A stretch of DNA of 64,000 nt from the NCBI GenBank assembly GCA_000242935.3, contig CP007053.1, positions 62,001-126,000 on the forward strand. The letters run 5' to 3'. Shown piece by piece: positions 35,921-45,892 of this stretch (position 1 is the first letter of the stretch; every line of letters begins with the position of its first letter). The notes under the pieces are model-generated. The model had not been told where the DNA came from. It searched no databases and was given only the letters and a program-made list of their open reading frames with translations. Position numbers and translations under genes: made by a program. Source of the DNA: Opitutaceae bacterium TAV5 (GTDB lineage Bacteria; Verrucomicrobiota; Verrucomicrobiia; Opitutales; Opitutaceae).

Positions 35921-36964
35921 ATGACAGGGCTGAAACCGATCGCCGAAAGAGCCGGAGTGTCACGGATGACCGTGTCGCGAGCGTTGCGAAATTCACCGCT
36001 GGTCAATGCAGCCACGGCAGAGCGCGTGCGGCTCATCGCCCGCCAGATGAATTACGCTCCCGACGCACAGCTCGCGCAGACGATGGCTGGCATCCGTCGC
36101 AGCAAACAAAAGGAACTGATCCCCCTGGCCTGGTTGCATGCCAACCTGAGGAAGAATGCATTCCAGGCTTACCCCTGGTTGACGCCCTATATCGATGGCG
36201 CTCGCGAGCAGGCGCACGAACTGGGTTATCGTCTGGACGAGTTCTGGCTCAGGGAGCCCGGTATGTCGGGGCCGCGTATGTCCACAATCCTGGCCAGCAG
36301 GGGCATTCGCGGTGTAGTGGTGTGTCCGAGCGTGGCGCCAAGCGTTTCACACATCCGCATGGACTGGCGGCAATTTTCGGCCGTCTCGTTCGACAACGCA
36401 GTCCTTGCGCCCCGCCTCCATCGGGTCGGACCGGATCATTATTACAACATGCTGCTCACCCTCAAAATGCTGCGGCGTCTCGGCTACCGGCGCATCGGAT
36501 TGTATTTGCACTGGCAGGAGGAGCGCCGGTCGCATCACAAATACATGGCAGCCTTCCGGTATTTCCAGTGGGAACTTCCGGCCGCCGAACGCCTGCCGCC
36601 GCTTGTTTTCAGACCGGCCGAAAAGAGAAAGTTCGACAAGGTGGCATTTGAAACGTGGCTCGAGCAGACGCGGCCGGAGGTGGTCGTGGGACACCACGCA
36701 AAATTGCCCGAATGGCTGGGCGCGGCCGGGCTGCGCGTGCCGGAGGATATCGGTGTGGTGCATCTGTCGCTCGACGGGGATTGCGAGGACTGGGCGGGCA
36801 TCTGGCAGCACAAACGGCGCATCGGAGCCCAGGCGGTATCGCAGGTGGTGTCTTCTCTCCATACCGGCAAGATCGGGCTGCCGGACCTCGCCTGCGAAAC
36901 GCTGGTGCCGGGCGAGTGGCGTTTCGGGAAAACACTCCGCCGGCCGGCGCTGGAGACAGCGTGA
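35921..36964 (+). CDS. LacI-type transcriptional regulator 1
   Basis: A 347-residue regulator from the ATG at 35921 (MTGLKPIAERAGVSRMTVSR). The N-terminal HTH and hinge occupy residues 1-55 (IARQMNYAPDAQLAQTM at the end). A periplasmic-binding-protein-like effector domain follows, with landmark sequences RGIRGVVVCPS, KMLRRLGYRRIGLYLHW and VPEDIGVVHLSLDGDCEDWA. It closely resembles regulators 2 and 3 throughout, including the end VPGEWRFGKTL. It is divergent from a pseudopilin operon whose genes it probably represses until a sugar ligand binds. An in-frame ATG at 35900 lies inside the operator palindrome. Confidence 0.9.
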   Translation: MTGLKPIAERAGVSRMTVSRALRNSPLVNAATAERVRLIARQMNYAPDAQLAQTMAGIRRSKQKELIPLAWLHANLRKNAFQAYPWLTPYIDGAREQAHELGYRLDEFWLREPGMSGPRMSTILASRGIRGVVVCPSVAPSVSHIRMDWRQFSAVSFDNAVLAPRLHRVGPDHYYNMLLTLKMLRRLGYRRIGLYLHWQEERRSHHKYMAAFRYFQWELPAAERLPPLVFRPAEKRKFDKVAFETWLEQTRPEVVVGHHAKLPEWLGAAGLRVPEDIGVVHLSLDGDCEDWAGIWQHKRRIGAQAVSQVVSSLHTGKIGLPDLACETLVPGEWRFGKTLRRPALETA

Positions 36965-37032
36965 AGCAGCAGCATCCCCGCCGCTGCGTCGCACCGCGTA
37001 CCATCATCTGCGAAAAAGGGTGGCCGGGCCGG

Positions 37033-38373
37033 CTACCGGAGTTCGCTCAGCCGGGCCGCCTCCGGAGCCAGCGGAAACAGATCGGCGATCGCGACCGGCT
37101 GGCCGGTTTCCATCGACCGGTTGGCGGCAATGCCGACGAGGATGGAGGCTGCGCCTTGTTCATGGCAGGCGGCGCGTCGAAAAGGATCGGAGGGCGGTGC
37201 GGCGGAAAAAAGTTGTTCCTGCAGGAGCGGATCGCCGCCGCCGTGGCCGCCGGGATTTTCCTTCACGGAAAACTCCTCGGCCTCCCGAAAATGCTTTTGC
37301 AGCCGAATGCGCATTTCGTGACGGCCACCGGCCATGATCTTGATGTCGCTGTCACCGGTGATGATGTGCGATGCGTGTTCCGCCACGTAGTCCAGCCGCC
37401 CGGCATCTCCGGTGAACGACACCCGGCAGCCTTCGTTGGGACAAAAGGCGTTGAGCGAATAGTTGACCGTGACGCCGGTACGATAATGGACCAGGAGGCT
37501 CATCGTATCCTCGATCGTAATACCGTCGCGAAATACATTTTCGTCGCGAATATAGCCGCTGTCGTCTTCGGCATCGAGATAGAGGGCGCGGAGGTCGGGA
37601 TCGTCGTCGAGCGTGAGACGGAATGGATCGCCCGCCGACTCGGGATGCCCGGTATAGCGGGGATAACGGGTCAGGTTTGCCTGACCGCGGGCGACGGCGT
37701 TTTGCCTGCCATAAAAGGCAAGTGCGCCGCGCGCGAAGACGTCGGAGGGAATGGCGTCGAGCCACCAGTTGAGCAGGTCGAAGTGGTGGGTCGCCTTGTG
37801 AATCAGCAGTCCGCCTGAGCACTCCTTGTAGCTGTGCCAGCGACGGAAATAATCGGCGCCGTGGCTGGTGTTGAGCATGTATTCGTAGTGAACGTGTTTG
37901 ACCTCGCCGATAACACCTTCGGCGAGGAGCTGGCGAACGCGTGTGGCCCCGGGACTCCAACGGTAATTGAACGCCACACGGACGCTACGGCCGGGGTTGC
38001 GTTTGAGTGCGGCGTCGATGGCAGAGAGTTTGGCTGCATCGATGGTGAGCGGCTTTTCGGTGATCACATCGCAACCGGCGTCGAGCGCGCGGACGATGTA
38101 GTCATGATGTGTACAGTCAGGAGTGCAGACAATGACCGCGTCCGGCTTCTGTTCGGCGAGCATGCATTCGAAATCGGTCGCATCGTAGTCGGGAACGATC
38201 GGGAGACCGTATTTTTCCGAGAGGCGTTTCTGGTGATGCCGGCGGCGCGTGGCCGAGAGGTCGCAGAGGCCGACGAGGCGGGCAGACTCGCGCCAGGTGG
38301 TGGCGATCGGATCAATGAACATCGGAATGCGCCCGCCGGTGCCGACAGCCGCATAAGTGCGTGGAATTGTCAT
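37033..38373 (-). CDS. Gfo/Idh/MocA-family oxidoreductase
   Basis: A 446-residue NAD(P)-dependent oxidoreductase. The N-terminal Rossmann domain begins YAAVGTGGRIPMF. The family motif EKPLTID follows the CDVITEKPL strand (about residues 105-115), and the C-terminal alpha/beta domain has SGGLLIHKATHHFDLLNWWL, with the conserved His pair that lies near the sugar. No signal peptide, so it is probably cytoplasmic and acts on sugars or uronates. It is the last gene of a five-gene operon headed by a PEP-CTERM gene, 37 nt after a secreted glycoside hydrolase, and converges with regulator 1. Confidence 0.9.
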   Translation of the reverse strand: MTIPRTYAAVGTGGRIPMFIDPIATTWRESARLVGLCDLSATRRRHHQKRLSEKYGLPIVPDYDATDFECMLAEQKPDAVIVCTPDCTHHDYIVRALDAGCDVITEKPLTIDAAKLSAIDAALKRNPGRSVRVAFNYRWSPGATRVRQLLAEGVIGEVKHVHYEYMLNTSHGADYFRRWHSYKECSGGLLIHKATHHFDLLNWWLDAIPSDVFARGALAFYGRQNAVARGQANLTRYPRYTGHPESAGDPFRLTLDDDPDLRALYLDAEDDSGYIRDENVFRDGITIEDTMSLLVHYRTGVTVNYSLNAFCPNEGCRVSFTGDAGRLDYVAEHASHIITGDSDIKIMAGGRHEMRIRLQKHFREAEEFSVKENPGGHGGGDPLLQEQLFSAAPPSDPFRRAACHEQGAASILVGIAANRSMETGQPVAIADLFPLAPEAARLSELR

Positions 38374-38410
38374 GAGGGGAATCGATGGAAATCAGAGGAT
38401 GCGACGTTCC

Positions 38411-40651
38411 CTAGCGCGCGAGTTCGAAGGCGAGCTGCGTGCCTTCCGGGGAAACCGTGGCGGAGTTCAGGATGAGTTTTCCGTCCCGATTTTGTAACGG
38501 AATCTCCCTGACACGCGCGCCGGTGGCGTCCACGGCCCAGGCTTTCCATTCGCCGGGCGCAAGGCGGAGGGTCAGGGTGGCTTCGCCGCGTTGCACGAGG
38601 TGCGGTCCCTCGCCCCAGCCGAGGAGGAGTTTGCGGTCGGGTTTTTCAAACTGCATCCCTTCGGGCAGGGCGTCGGTGAGGTGCGTGACGAGCACGCGGC
38701 GCGTCGTGGCGAGCGGTTCGTCGCCGAGGGCGATCACGGAAAGCGCAGCGTCGGCGGTCACGTTTTCGACGGCAACGCGGTCGCCGGAAAGGGCGGCGCC
38801 TTTGGGTGCATAGAAGAGTTCACTGCGCGGGGTGACGACCTTGAGGGTGCCGCTGTCGGCATCGAGCTCGATCTGGCGGGTGTCGCTGACCACGCGGCGG
38901 CCTTTCGCATCAACGGCGTCGCGGGCGATCACGCCGGCGCGCTTCAGGTCGTCGATGAGGCTGGCGTCGGCGATCCAGGTTTTGGGTGGCAGGGGCGAGG
39001 CAGGAGCGGGTGTCGCGCCGGTAAGAATGGCGTCGGAAGCCGGAACGGCGGCACGGACTTCGGCGGGCGTTCCGGGTTTGGCCCCGATGCGCGAGACGAG
39101 ACCGAGGAGGTAAAAGTTGTCGGGGAACTTCTTGTCGAGTTCGGCAAACGCTTCTTCGGAGCGGGCGGCCCAGGTGATGAGGCGGTTCGCGGGGGCAATG
39201 TCGCCGCGCTGGAAGAGGAAGGAGCCGACGCGGTCGCTGATGAGACCGATGGGGTCGGCGGCAACCGCAAAGTAGTTTTCGACGCCGCCTTCGAGCGCCT
39301 GCTCACGGCTCATGGCGTATTGGAAATTGTACAACGCATCCCAATCCTGGAGGCTGGTGTAAGCGGGCATGAGGAGGGCGCCTTCGGCGCGATAGCGATT
39401 GGGGCGGCAGTAGTTGAATTCGGTGACGGTAAACGGTTTTCCGGGAATGCGGACGGGGCTGAGGCGGTTGGGCACGAGAGCAAGGGCGTGGATGGGGCTG
39501 TCCTGCCGGAATTTTATGGGGAAGGCCCAGGATTTTTGCGGGAACTGGGGGTGGGACCAGTAGCTGTGGCTGTCCACGTAGTCGTAGTGGTCGCGGACCC
39601 AGGCGAGGCCCTGGGTGAGGGTGTAGTTGGCCCCCGTCAGGAGCGCCCTGGTGCCGAGGGAGCGAAGGTAGGCAAAGATGCGGGCGTCGGAGCGGATATG
39701 GGTGTCGTAAACGAAGCGGGTGAAGGCAGCTTCGCGCTGCGGCGGCGTCTCATTGGCGGGGACGGACGACTGACGGGAGGCGGCGAAGAGGGTTTCGTAG
39801 CGTGCGCGGACGTCCGGGTTGCGCAGGACGTTGCGGAAGAGGGTATCTTCGTTGACGGGACAGATGCCGATGAGAGCGGGATCCTCGGCCCAGGTGAGAC
39901 CGGTGTAGGGATTTTTGTGCGTGAGGAGTGCGGCGGCGAATTTTTTCCAGGACTCGAAGATGGCGTCGTCGATGGGGATGTAGCTTTTGAAAAGAATGCG
40001 ATTTTGCGAGGCAGTCAGATTTGGGGGAAATCCGAAGGCAGCATACTCGGCCGGGGAGAAGCGGCGGGAACTGAAAAGGTCGATGTTAATGTAAATGCCG
40101 TGTTTTTTGAGAGCGGCAAAGAGGCGGTCGAGCTGATCGAGTTTGTGCGGGTCGATGTCCCAGGAGTTGCCCCCTTCGCGGACCAGCATGCGGTCGTAGT
40201 GATGCAGGCGGACGGTATTGTATCCGGACCGGGCGAGGCGTTCGGCAAGACGTTCGGTTTCGTCGGGTTCCAGGTAGTTGGCCGTGAAGCAGAGGTTGAC
40301 TCCCCAGAAGCGGACGCGCCGGCCGGGTTGTTTTTCGAAGGCGAAGTGGCCGTCGGGTGTCACCATGATCGGCCCATCCTTTCCGGCAGGCGCATGAACG
40401 GCCACCTGCCGTGAAAAATCGAATACCCCTCCCGGTGCGATTTCAACGGAATGGGCGTAGGGAGCCCAGTCGGTGTTGCGCGTGATGGTGTAGTGCGAGG
40501 AGGTCGCGGTTTTCTTTCCGGGAACGGATGCGCGGGTGGTGTAGTCGTCTGCTTCGTCCAGGGTGCTGGCGGCGGCAGCGGAACGGGCCGGCGACATGAG
40601 GCCGAGGCTACCGATGAGAATGCCGAAAAGGAGGGTGTGAAGTCGTGTCAT
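38411..40651 (-). CDS. Secreted clan GH-A-like glycoside hydrolase (paralogue A)
   Basis: A 746-residue exported protein (signal peptide about 1-26). After a beta-rich section, a TIM-barrel region begins at FWGVNLCFTANYLEPDE. It shows the clan GH-A layout: an acid/base candidate E268 in ICPVNEDT and a nucleophile candidate E411 in VTEFNYCRPN. Barrel strands include SGYNTVRLHHYDR and KHGIYINIDLF. The C-terminal 200 residues form a beta-sandwich-like region (VLVTHLTDALPEGMQFEKPD, GEATLTLRLAPGEWKAWAVD). Three paralogues in this window share all of these. The exact GH family and substrate are not determinable by eye. It is 22 nt downstream of paralogue B. Confidence 0.85.
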   Translation of the reverse strand: MTRLHTLLFGILIGSLGLMSPARSAAAASTLDEADDYTTRASVPGKKTATSSHYTITRNTDWAPYAHSVEIAPGGVFDFSRQVAVHAPAGKDGPIMVTPDGHFAFEKQPGRRVRFWGVNLCFTANYLEPDETERLAERLARSGYNTVRLHHYDRMLVREGGNSWDIDPHKLDQLDRLFAALKKHGIYINIDLFSSRRFSPAEYAAFGFPPNLTASQNRILFKSYIPIDDAIFESWKKFAAALLTHKNPYTGLTWAEDPALIGICPVNEDTLFRNVLRNPDVRARYETLFAASRQSSVPANETPPQREAAFTRFVYDTHIRSDARIFAYLRSLGTRALLTGANYTLTQGLAWVRDHYDYVDSHSYWSHPQFPQKSWAFPIKFRQDSPIHALALVPNRLSPVRIPGKPFTVTEFNYCRPNRYRAEGALLMPAYTSLQDWDALYNFQYAMSREQALEGGVENYFAVAADPIGLISDRVGSFLFQRGDIAPANRLITWAARSEEAFAELDKKFPDNFYLLGLVSRIGAKPGTPAEVRAAVPASDAILTGATPAPASPLPPKTWIADASLIDDLKRAGVIARDAVDAKGRRVVSDTRQIELDADSGTLKVVTPRSELFYAPKGAALSGDRVAVENVTADAALSVIALGDEPLATTRRVLVTHLTDALPEGMQFEKPDRKLLLGWGEGPHLVQRGEATLTLRLAPGEWKAWAVDATGARVREIPLQNRDGKLILNSATVSPEGTQLAFELAR

Positions 40652-40673
40652 ATCGTGTCCGGATGGGAGGGAG

Positions 40674-43600
40674 TTAACGGGTGAGTTCGTAGGCGAGTTG
40701 AGTACCTTCGTCGGTGACGGTATCTGCGATCAGGACGAGCTGGTTGTTTTTGTGTTGCAGTTTTACTTCCCTGACACGTTCGCCGGAAGCATCGACGGCC
40801 CATGCCCTCCAGTCGCCGGGGGACAGGCGGAGGGCGAGTTCGGTGGAACCGCGTTGCACGAGGTGCGGGCCTTTGCCCCAACCGAGGAGGAGTTTTTGAT
40901 CGGTGTGTTCGAAGCGGGCTCCGGCGGGAAGGGAATTGGTGAGGTGCGTGACGAGAATGCGGCGTGTGGCGGCAAGCGGAGCGTCGTCAACGGCAACGAT
41001 GGAGAGAGTGGCGGGAACGTCGCCATTCCGGATCGTCACACGGTCGCCGGAAAGGCGGGCAGAGGGAGCGGCGACGAAGTGTTCGCCGCGAGGCGTGACG
41101 ACCTTGAGCGTGCCGGGCAGGGTGCTGAGTTCGATCTGGCGGGTCTCACTGGTGTAACTCCGTCCGTCGTCGCTGATGGAGCCGGAGGGGAGAATGCCGG
41201 CGTTGACGAGATTGGCGGCGAGCTGGTTGTCGGCTGTCCAGGTGCGAACGGGAGCACGGGGAGCGGAACCGGCAAGGGTGGCCGAACCAGTGACGAGAGC
41301 GGCGAGGTTGAGTTCGCCGGGAAATGTTTTCCCGAGCAGGTCGGCGGGAGCGCCGGGAAAGGATCCGATGCGGGTGACGAGGCCGAGTCGGGAAAAGGAT
41401 TCGGGAAAGGGTGCCGTCATTTTGGCGAACGCTTCGTCAGGAGCAGCCGCATAGACGATGGTCCGCGTCGCAGGGGCTATATCCCGGCGAAGGAAGAGGA
41501 GCGCGCCGACGCGGTCGCCGATGAGCCCGACAGGGTCTGCGGCGATGGCAAAGTAGTTTTCGACGGCTCCATGGAGCGCGGTGTCGCGGTCATGGGCATA
41601 CTGGAAATTATAGAGCGCATCCCAGTCCTGGAGCGATGCGTAGGCGGGCATGAGGACGGAGCCTTCGGCGCGGGTGGCGTTGGGGCGGCAGTAATTGAAT
41701 TCGGTGATGACGAAGGGTTTTCCCGGGATGCGGGTGGGCATGGTGGTGCGGGGAACGCGGGCGGCGAGGCGGGTGGCGTTGCGCTGGCTGAAGCTGTAGG
41801 GGGGGGACCAAGCGGCGCGGGGAAAATTGGGGTGGTCCCAATAGGTGTGGTTGTCCACGTAGTCGTAATGTTCCCGTACATACGACAGCCCCTGATAGCC
41901 GCGATAATTGGCGCCGGTGAGGAGAGCGCGGGTCTTCAGGGTGTTGCGCAGGAAATCGAAGATGCGCGCGTCGGAGCTGATCTGCGATTCGTAGAGGAAA
42001 CGGTTCCATGCCGCGGGGTTTTGCGTGGGGTCGGGGGCGTCGGGGTGCGCGGCGGCATAGGCGGCTTCGTAGCGGGAAATGGCAAGCGGGGTGGTCAGGT
42101 TGGTGACAAGGTTGTCTTCGTTGAGGGGACAGATGCCAATGAGAGCGGGATCTTCGGCCCACGTGAGGCCGGTGTAGGCGTTTTTGTGAAGAAGGAGGTC
42201 TTGGGCGAATTTCTTCCACGATTCGAACATCGCGGGAGTGATGGGAAAGAGGGCCTTGAAGTTGCGGCGGTGTGCGTTGGGGCGGAGAGTGGTGTCGAGA
42301 CCAAAGGAGCGGAGTTCGGCGTCGCTGAAATAGCGGGCGGAGTAGAGGTCGATGTTGAGATAGATGCCGCGTTTTTTGAGCGCGGCAAAGAGGTAGTCGA
42401 GACGGTCGAGTTTGGCGGGATCGATGTCCCAGGAATTTTGTCCGGGCAGAGTGATGTCGCGGTCGTAGTGGTGGAGGCGAACGGTGTTGTAACCGGAACG
42501 CGTGAGACGGTCGGCGAGGCGGTCGGCTTCGTCGTTTTCGAGGAAGTTGGCGGAGAAGCAGAGATTGACGCCCCAGAAACGGACGGGACGGCCGGGCTGG
42601 TGTTCGAATGCAAAATGGCCGTCTGGCGTGGCGATGAGGGGGCCGTTTTTTCCGGCCGGAGCGCCGGCCAGAACATGTGGCGAAAAATCGAATACGGATC
42701 CGGACCGGATTTCAAGCGTGTGGTGGTAGGGCGCCCAGTCCTTGCCGGCCTGGATGGCCAAGGGGACGCGAGTGCCGGTAACGGGGATGTCGTCGGGAGA
42801 AGTGGAGGCGGCGGCGATCATCCACATGGAGTCGCCGGTGGTTTCAAAGGTGATGGCGGCGGGAGTTTTGACAGGATCGAGCGGGAGCCGGGTGAGGTAG
42901 AGCGCCACGGTGGCTTGCGTGTTGTCGGCGCTCCAGGCCGGGATGGCGTTGGGGCGGGTGGAGGGAGACCACCAGTCGGCGATGTCGCGGTTGGCAAGGA
43001 TGTCGCGCCGGGTGGTGGTTCCGTCGGTATTGCGGATGGCGACCGTGCCCACGGGCTCGCTTTCGATGGGGAGCCAGGCGGCGGCGTGCAGGAGGTAGAG
43101 GTTGCGAGGAGGGTCGGACGGACTGGCACCGGAAGCAGAGGGCGCGGCGGGGAGCGTGAGCGTGGCGGAACGCGGAAGTTCGGGCTGGCCGATGCGACCG
43201 AGGACGAGGGCGGCCTTGTTGTTGTTCGATGCCGGATCGATGATATCGAACGCAATGCCGGAGGTGTCGAGAAGGCCGGGCTTGAGGGCACGGAGATCTT
43301 GTTCGGGCCCCTGATCGGTCCAGCCGCCGCGATTGTCACCGGCGACCTCGTCGACGAAGGCGCGGTTGGCAACGGGCCGCAGGTCGAGGGCGGTGCTGCG
43401 GTGCGGTTGGTAGCGCAGGCGGACTTCGAGCGCGGCGCGGGCGAGGGTTGGCTGCTCTTGCGTGCCGGTGTTGTTGCGCTGGAGGAAGCGGATACGGACG
43501 ACCCAGGCGGGAGTGCCCCAACGGCGCATGTCCTGGAGAGTGATGCCAAATTTTCCGGTGATGACGAGCGAGGCGTTGTCGTCGACCGGAATCGCCAGCG

Positions 43601-44144
43601 TGCGCTCGGCGGAACGGAGGTTGGGGAAAGGTTGTCTGGTGTCGTCGGCGGAGAGGGTCAGCGTGGTGTCGTCGATGCGGAGCTGCCGGCCGTCGTAGCG
43701 TTTGACGGGGAGGAACAGTTGCCACGCGGCTTCCCGGAGAGGAGCGCTGGCGTCGGGACTGGCCGGGATAACTTCCCATTCGAGGCGCATGGCCTGCGGG
43801 TCCTGCGCGACAGGACTGATGCGTTGCAGGAACCGGAGCGGAATGTCGGGGTGGGTCTTGAGCGCGAGCGTGCCGCGATTGACCCAGGCTCGGGTCTTGT
43901 CGTGAGCACGCGGATACCCTGTTTGAGTGACAAGGCTTTCCTGTTTGGCCTGCCCCCATTGGGTGTCGATCAGTGTGACACCGGTGCGGATGCCGGCCAC
44001 CGTAAGGTCGCCGGCGGGAGCGATTTTGACGCCGGGGATTTCGGGAAATTCGGTGGGGGCGGCGGCAAGAGCTTGCGCAATGATGAAGGCAAGGCCGAGA
44101 AATGTCCGGATGATACATCCGGCCGTCATGGGTTGCAGTGGCAT
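40674..44144 (-). CDS. Secreted clan GH-A-like glycoside hydrolase with extra N-terminal beta domains (paralogue B)
   Basis: A 1156-residue exported protein with a signal peptide in the first 28 residues (start could also be the Met at 44129). Residues 30-450 form an N-terminal beta-rich extension absent from paralogues A and C. The catalytic part starts near KDWAPYHHTLEIRSGSVFDF and carries E676 in ICPLNEDN and E815 in ITEFNYCRPN. The same C-terminal region follows (RILVTHLTNSLPAGARFEHT). It lies 86 nt after a pseudopilin gene and 22 nt before paralogue A. The tandem suggests two enzymes acting on related linkages of one polymer (inference). Confidence 0.85.
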   Translation of the reverse strand: MPLQPMTAGCIIRTFLGLAFIIAQALAAAPTEFPEIPGVKIAPAGDLTVAGIRTGVTLIDTQWGQAKQESLVTQTGYPRAHDKTRAWVNRGTLALKTHPDIPLRFLQRISPVAQDPQAMRLEWEVIPASPDASAPLREAAWQLFLPVKRYDGRQLRIDDTTLTLSADDTRQPFPNLRSAERTLAIPVDDNASLVITGKFGITLQDMRRWGTPAWVVRIRFLQRNNTGTQEQPTLARAALEVRLRYQPHRSTALDLRPVANRAFVDEVAGDNRGGWTDQGPEQDLRALKPGLLDTSGIAFDIIDPASNNNKAALVLGRIGQPELPRSATLTLPAAPSASGASPSDPPRNLYLLHAAAWLPIESEPVGTVAIRNTDGTTTRRDILANRDIADWWSPSTRPNAIPAWSADNTQATVALYLTRLPLDPVKTPAAITFETTGDSMWMIAAASTSPDDIPVTGTRVPLAIQAGKDWAPYHHTLEIRSGSVFDFSPHVLAGAPAGKNGPLIATPDGHFAFEHQPGRPVRFWGVNLCFSANFLENDEADRLADRLTRSGYNTVRLHHYDRDITLPGQNSWDIDPAKLDRLDYLFAALKKRGIYLNIDLYSARYFSDAELRSFGLDTTLRPNAHRRNFKALFPITPAMFESWKKFAQDLLLHKNAYTGLTWAEDPALIGICPLNEDNLVTNLTTPLAISRYEAAYAAAHPDAPDPTQNPAAWNRFLYESQISSDARIFDFLRNTLKTRALLTGANYRGYQGLSYVREHYDYVDNHTYWDHPNFPRAAWSPPYSFSQRNATRLAARVPRTTMPTRIPGKPFVITEFNYCRPNATRAEGSVLMPAYASLQDWDALYNFQYAHDRDTALHGAVENYFAIAADPVGLIGDRVGALLFLRRDIAPATRTIVYAAAPDEAFAKMTAPFPESFSRLGLVTRIGSFPGAPADLLGKTFPGELNLAALVTGSATLAGSAPRAPVRTWTADNQLAANLVNAGILPSGSISDDGRSYTSETRQIELSTLPGTLKVVTPRGEHFVAAPSARLSGDRVTIRNGDVPATLSIVAVDDAPLAATRRILVTHLTNSLPAGARFEHTDQKLLLGWGKGPHLVQRGSTELALRLSPGDWRAWAVDASGERVREVKLQHKNNQLVLIADTVTDEGTQLAYELTR

Positions 44145-44230
44145 TCGAGGCGAGGTTTTGGATAATGGCAGGTGCTAGCCGGTCTGCGTCGAGACGGTCC
44201 GGTTTTTCTGCCGGAAAGGGCAGGTGGGGG

Positions 44231-44935
44231 CTAAAAGTCCGGGGCAGGAGCGTCGTGGTAGAGCCATTTCTCACCTTCGGAAGTGGATTGAACACGTGGA
44301 AGGGGCGGAGTGCCCAAGGTACGAACGTGGCCGTCCAGGAAAAGGATGTTTGCCTTGTTGTTGTGACGGAGAGCAATTTTGGTTCCGCCTTTGGTGAACA
44401 ACTCGCTGGCAACGATGGTCGTAGAGGAGTTGACATCAAGAATGTAGATTTTGCGACTGGGCGTCTCGAAATCGGTGATCGGACGGGATGCGGTAAATGA
44501 TGTCGTGTTTTCAGCCCGGTCGATACATGTGCCGCGAGACATGGCATAGTCTTTTTTTGTAGTGTCGGCAACGTTGGGATCACGACCCACAACAGCGGGA
44601 CAGAGCCAGATAGTTTGCGCATTGCGGACGTCTGCCTTGTCGCTCCCGGCGATGTAAGGTGCAAACCGGTCATACCAGAATGTGGCGCCCGCCTTTCCAT
44701 AACCGGTCTGATAATTGAGGCAGCCCTTGTGGTCCTGCGCGTAGAGGAGCGAGGCGACGCCAAACTGGCGGAGGTTGCTCTGGCAGGCCGCGGTCCGCGC
44801 TGCTTCGCGGACCTTGCCGACCGTCGGGATGATGATCGCCGCAAGGATGCCGATGATAGCGATAACCGTCAGCAGTTCGATGAGAGTGAAGGCGGACCGG
44901 CAATGCGGAAGTGTTTGGGGGAAACGGGGGATCAT
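44231..44935 (-). CDS. Pseudopilin-like protein with H-X9-DG motif (regulator 2 module)
   Basis: A 234-residue protein ([20 protein letters not shown]). The prepilin leader ends [20 protein letters not shown] with Ala at -1 and Glu at +5. The H-X9-DG motif is [18 protein letters not shown]. It is 24 nt downstream of a PEP-CTERM gene and 86 nt upstream of a large glycoside hydrolase gene, so it is the second gene of the regulator 2 operon. Confidence 0.88.
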   Translation of the reverse strand: MIPRFPQTLPHCRSAFTLIELLTVIAIIGILAAIIIPTVGKVREAARTAACQSNLRQFGVASLLYAQDHKGCLNYQTGYGKAGATFWYDRFAPYIAGSDKADVRNAQTIWLCPAVVGRDPNVADTTKKDYAMSRGTCIDRAENTTSFTASRPITDFETPSRKIYILDVNSSTTIVASELFTKGGTKIALRHNNKANILFLDGHVRTLGTPPLPRVQSTSEGEKWLYHDAPAPDF

Positions 44936-44959
44936 GATGACGGCAGTTAAACAGGGATT

Positions 44960-45715
44960 TCAGTGCGAACCACGACTGGAGCGAGCCCGCCAGAACGCAA
45001 ACGAAAGCAGGAGCGCCCCGGCAATCAGCGCCCATGCGCCGGGTTCGGGAACGGCAATGACGGAACCGGTCAGCGTGACGTTGCGGAGCCGGATCACCTG
45101 ATTGTATTCAGCGTCGCCCTCCGGCTCGCCCGCGACATAGATGCGAAAAGTAAAGGAGGCGGCGGGAGCGAGTGTCGACAGATCGACGTTAAAGTCATTC
45201 CATGATAAAGTTGCAGATGCGGCATTCTTCGTCGTCGAACCGAGCGGATTGCCGTTTTCGTCGCACAGCCAAGCATGGGCGGTGAACGCGGAGGCACCGC
45301 TGAGTCGTTCCGTACCGAGTTGGACGGTCAGCGAAGTCAGATCGAGCAAGCGGCCCTCCTCCGCTTCGATCGTGAAGGAATAAAATCCCCCGTTGCTTAT
45401 GGCGTCCGCCAGCGTGCTGCCTTCGGCAAAAGGAGTTTCCGGGTCGCCGGCGGCTTGCGCCCTGTTGGCCAGACGGGTGAACAGGTTGGCGGAGTTGGAG
45501 GCGAGCCCGTAGTAGCTGGAAGCGGTCGCATTGGCATAGCTGTTGATCGTGACCGGTCCTGTGATCGCATCGGGATCGGAGAACGTCGGGTTCAGCTTGT
45601 TGGTGGTCCCGAATTCATAACTGACAAGCGTCGCGCCCTGCACGGCCGCAGCGGCGACAAAGGCGCCAGCAACAACGCACAATCTGAAAAAAGGGATTCC
45701 GTGTGTGAGTTTCAT
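44960..45715 (-). CDS. PEP-CTERM protein, single-domain type
   Basis: A 251-residue exported protein (MKLTHGIPFFRLCVVAGAFV; cleavage probably after AAAAVQGA). The body is a beta-sandwich-like domain (FTIEAEEGRLLDLTSLTVQL, FTFRIYVAGEPEGDAEYNQV). It ends in the sorting signal PEPGAWALIAGALLLSFAFW, then RARSSRGSH. It lies at the head of the five-gene regulator 2 operon and is divergent from regulator 2. Probably anchored or released at the surface by exosortase; ligand unknown. Confidence 0.88.
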   Translation of the reverse strand: MKLTHGIPFFRLCVVAGAFVAAAAVQGATLVSYEFGTTNKLNPTFSDPDAITGPVTINSYANATASSYYGLASNSANLFTRLANRAQAAGDPETPFAEGSTLADAISNGGFYSFTIEAEEGRLLDLTSLTVQLGTERLSGASAFTAHAWLCDENGNPLGSTTKNAASATLSWNDFNVDLSTLAPAASFTFRIYVAGEPEGDAEYNQVIRLRNVTLTGSVIAVPEPGAWALIAGALLLSFAFWRARSSRGSH

Positions 45716-45843
45716 GATGATCGATGGTCGGATTTTTCTGAGGTTTTGGGTGGACCGTCTCCGCAAAGCCCGGGCTCGACGGTGACGACGAATGTGCCCT
45801 GAACCTGCTTTCGAATACCCGACAAGGACAGCCCGGGATTGCA

Positions 45844-45851
45844 TTACGTAA
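45844..45851. promoter_or_regulatory. Putative operator TTACGTAA between regulator 2 and its operon
   Basis: A perfect 8-bp palindrome within TTGCATTACGTAAATCAG, 41 nt upstream of the regulator 2 start chosen here and about 130 nt upstream of the divergent PEP-CTERM gene. The extended sequence fits the TTGCnTTACRTA pattern of the other module heads. Confidence 0.5.
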
Positions 45852-45892
45852 ATCAGCTTGTCAGCGACCCGGCCTGCCGGATGAATGGCGAC

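Noticed and set aside
38591-40414. 607-codon plus-strand frame antisense to paralogue A
   Set aside because: Shadow frame; no motifs, no ribosome binding site and a real gene on the other strand.
40698-44165. 1155-codon open frame on the plus strand, antisense to glycoside hydrolase paralogue B
   Set aside because: Composition is Gly/Asp/Glu/Arg shadow coding from high-GC codon bias; the minus-strand frame has a signal peptide, GH motifs and operon neighbours.
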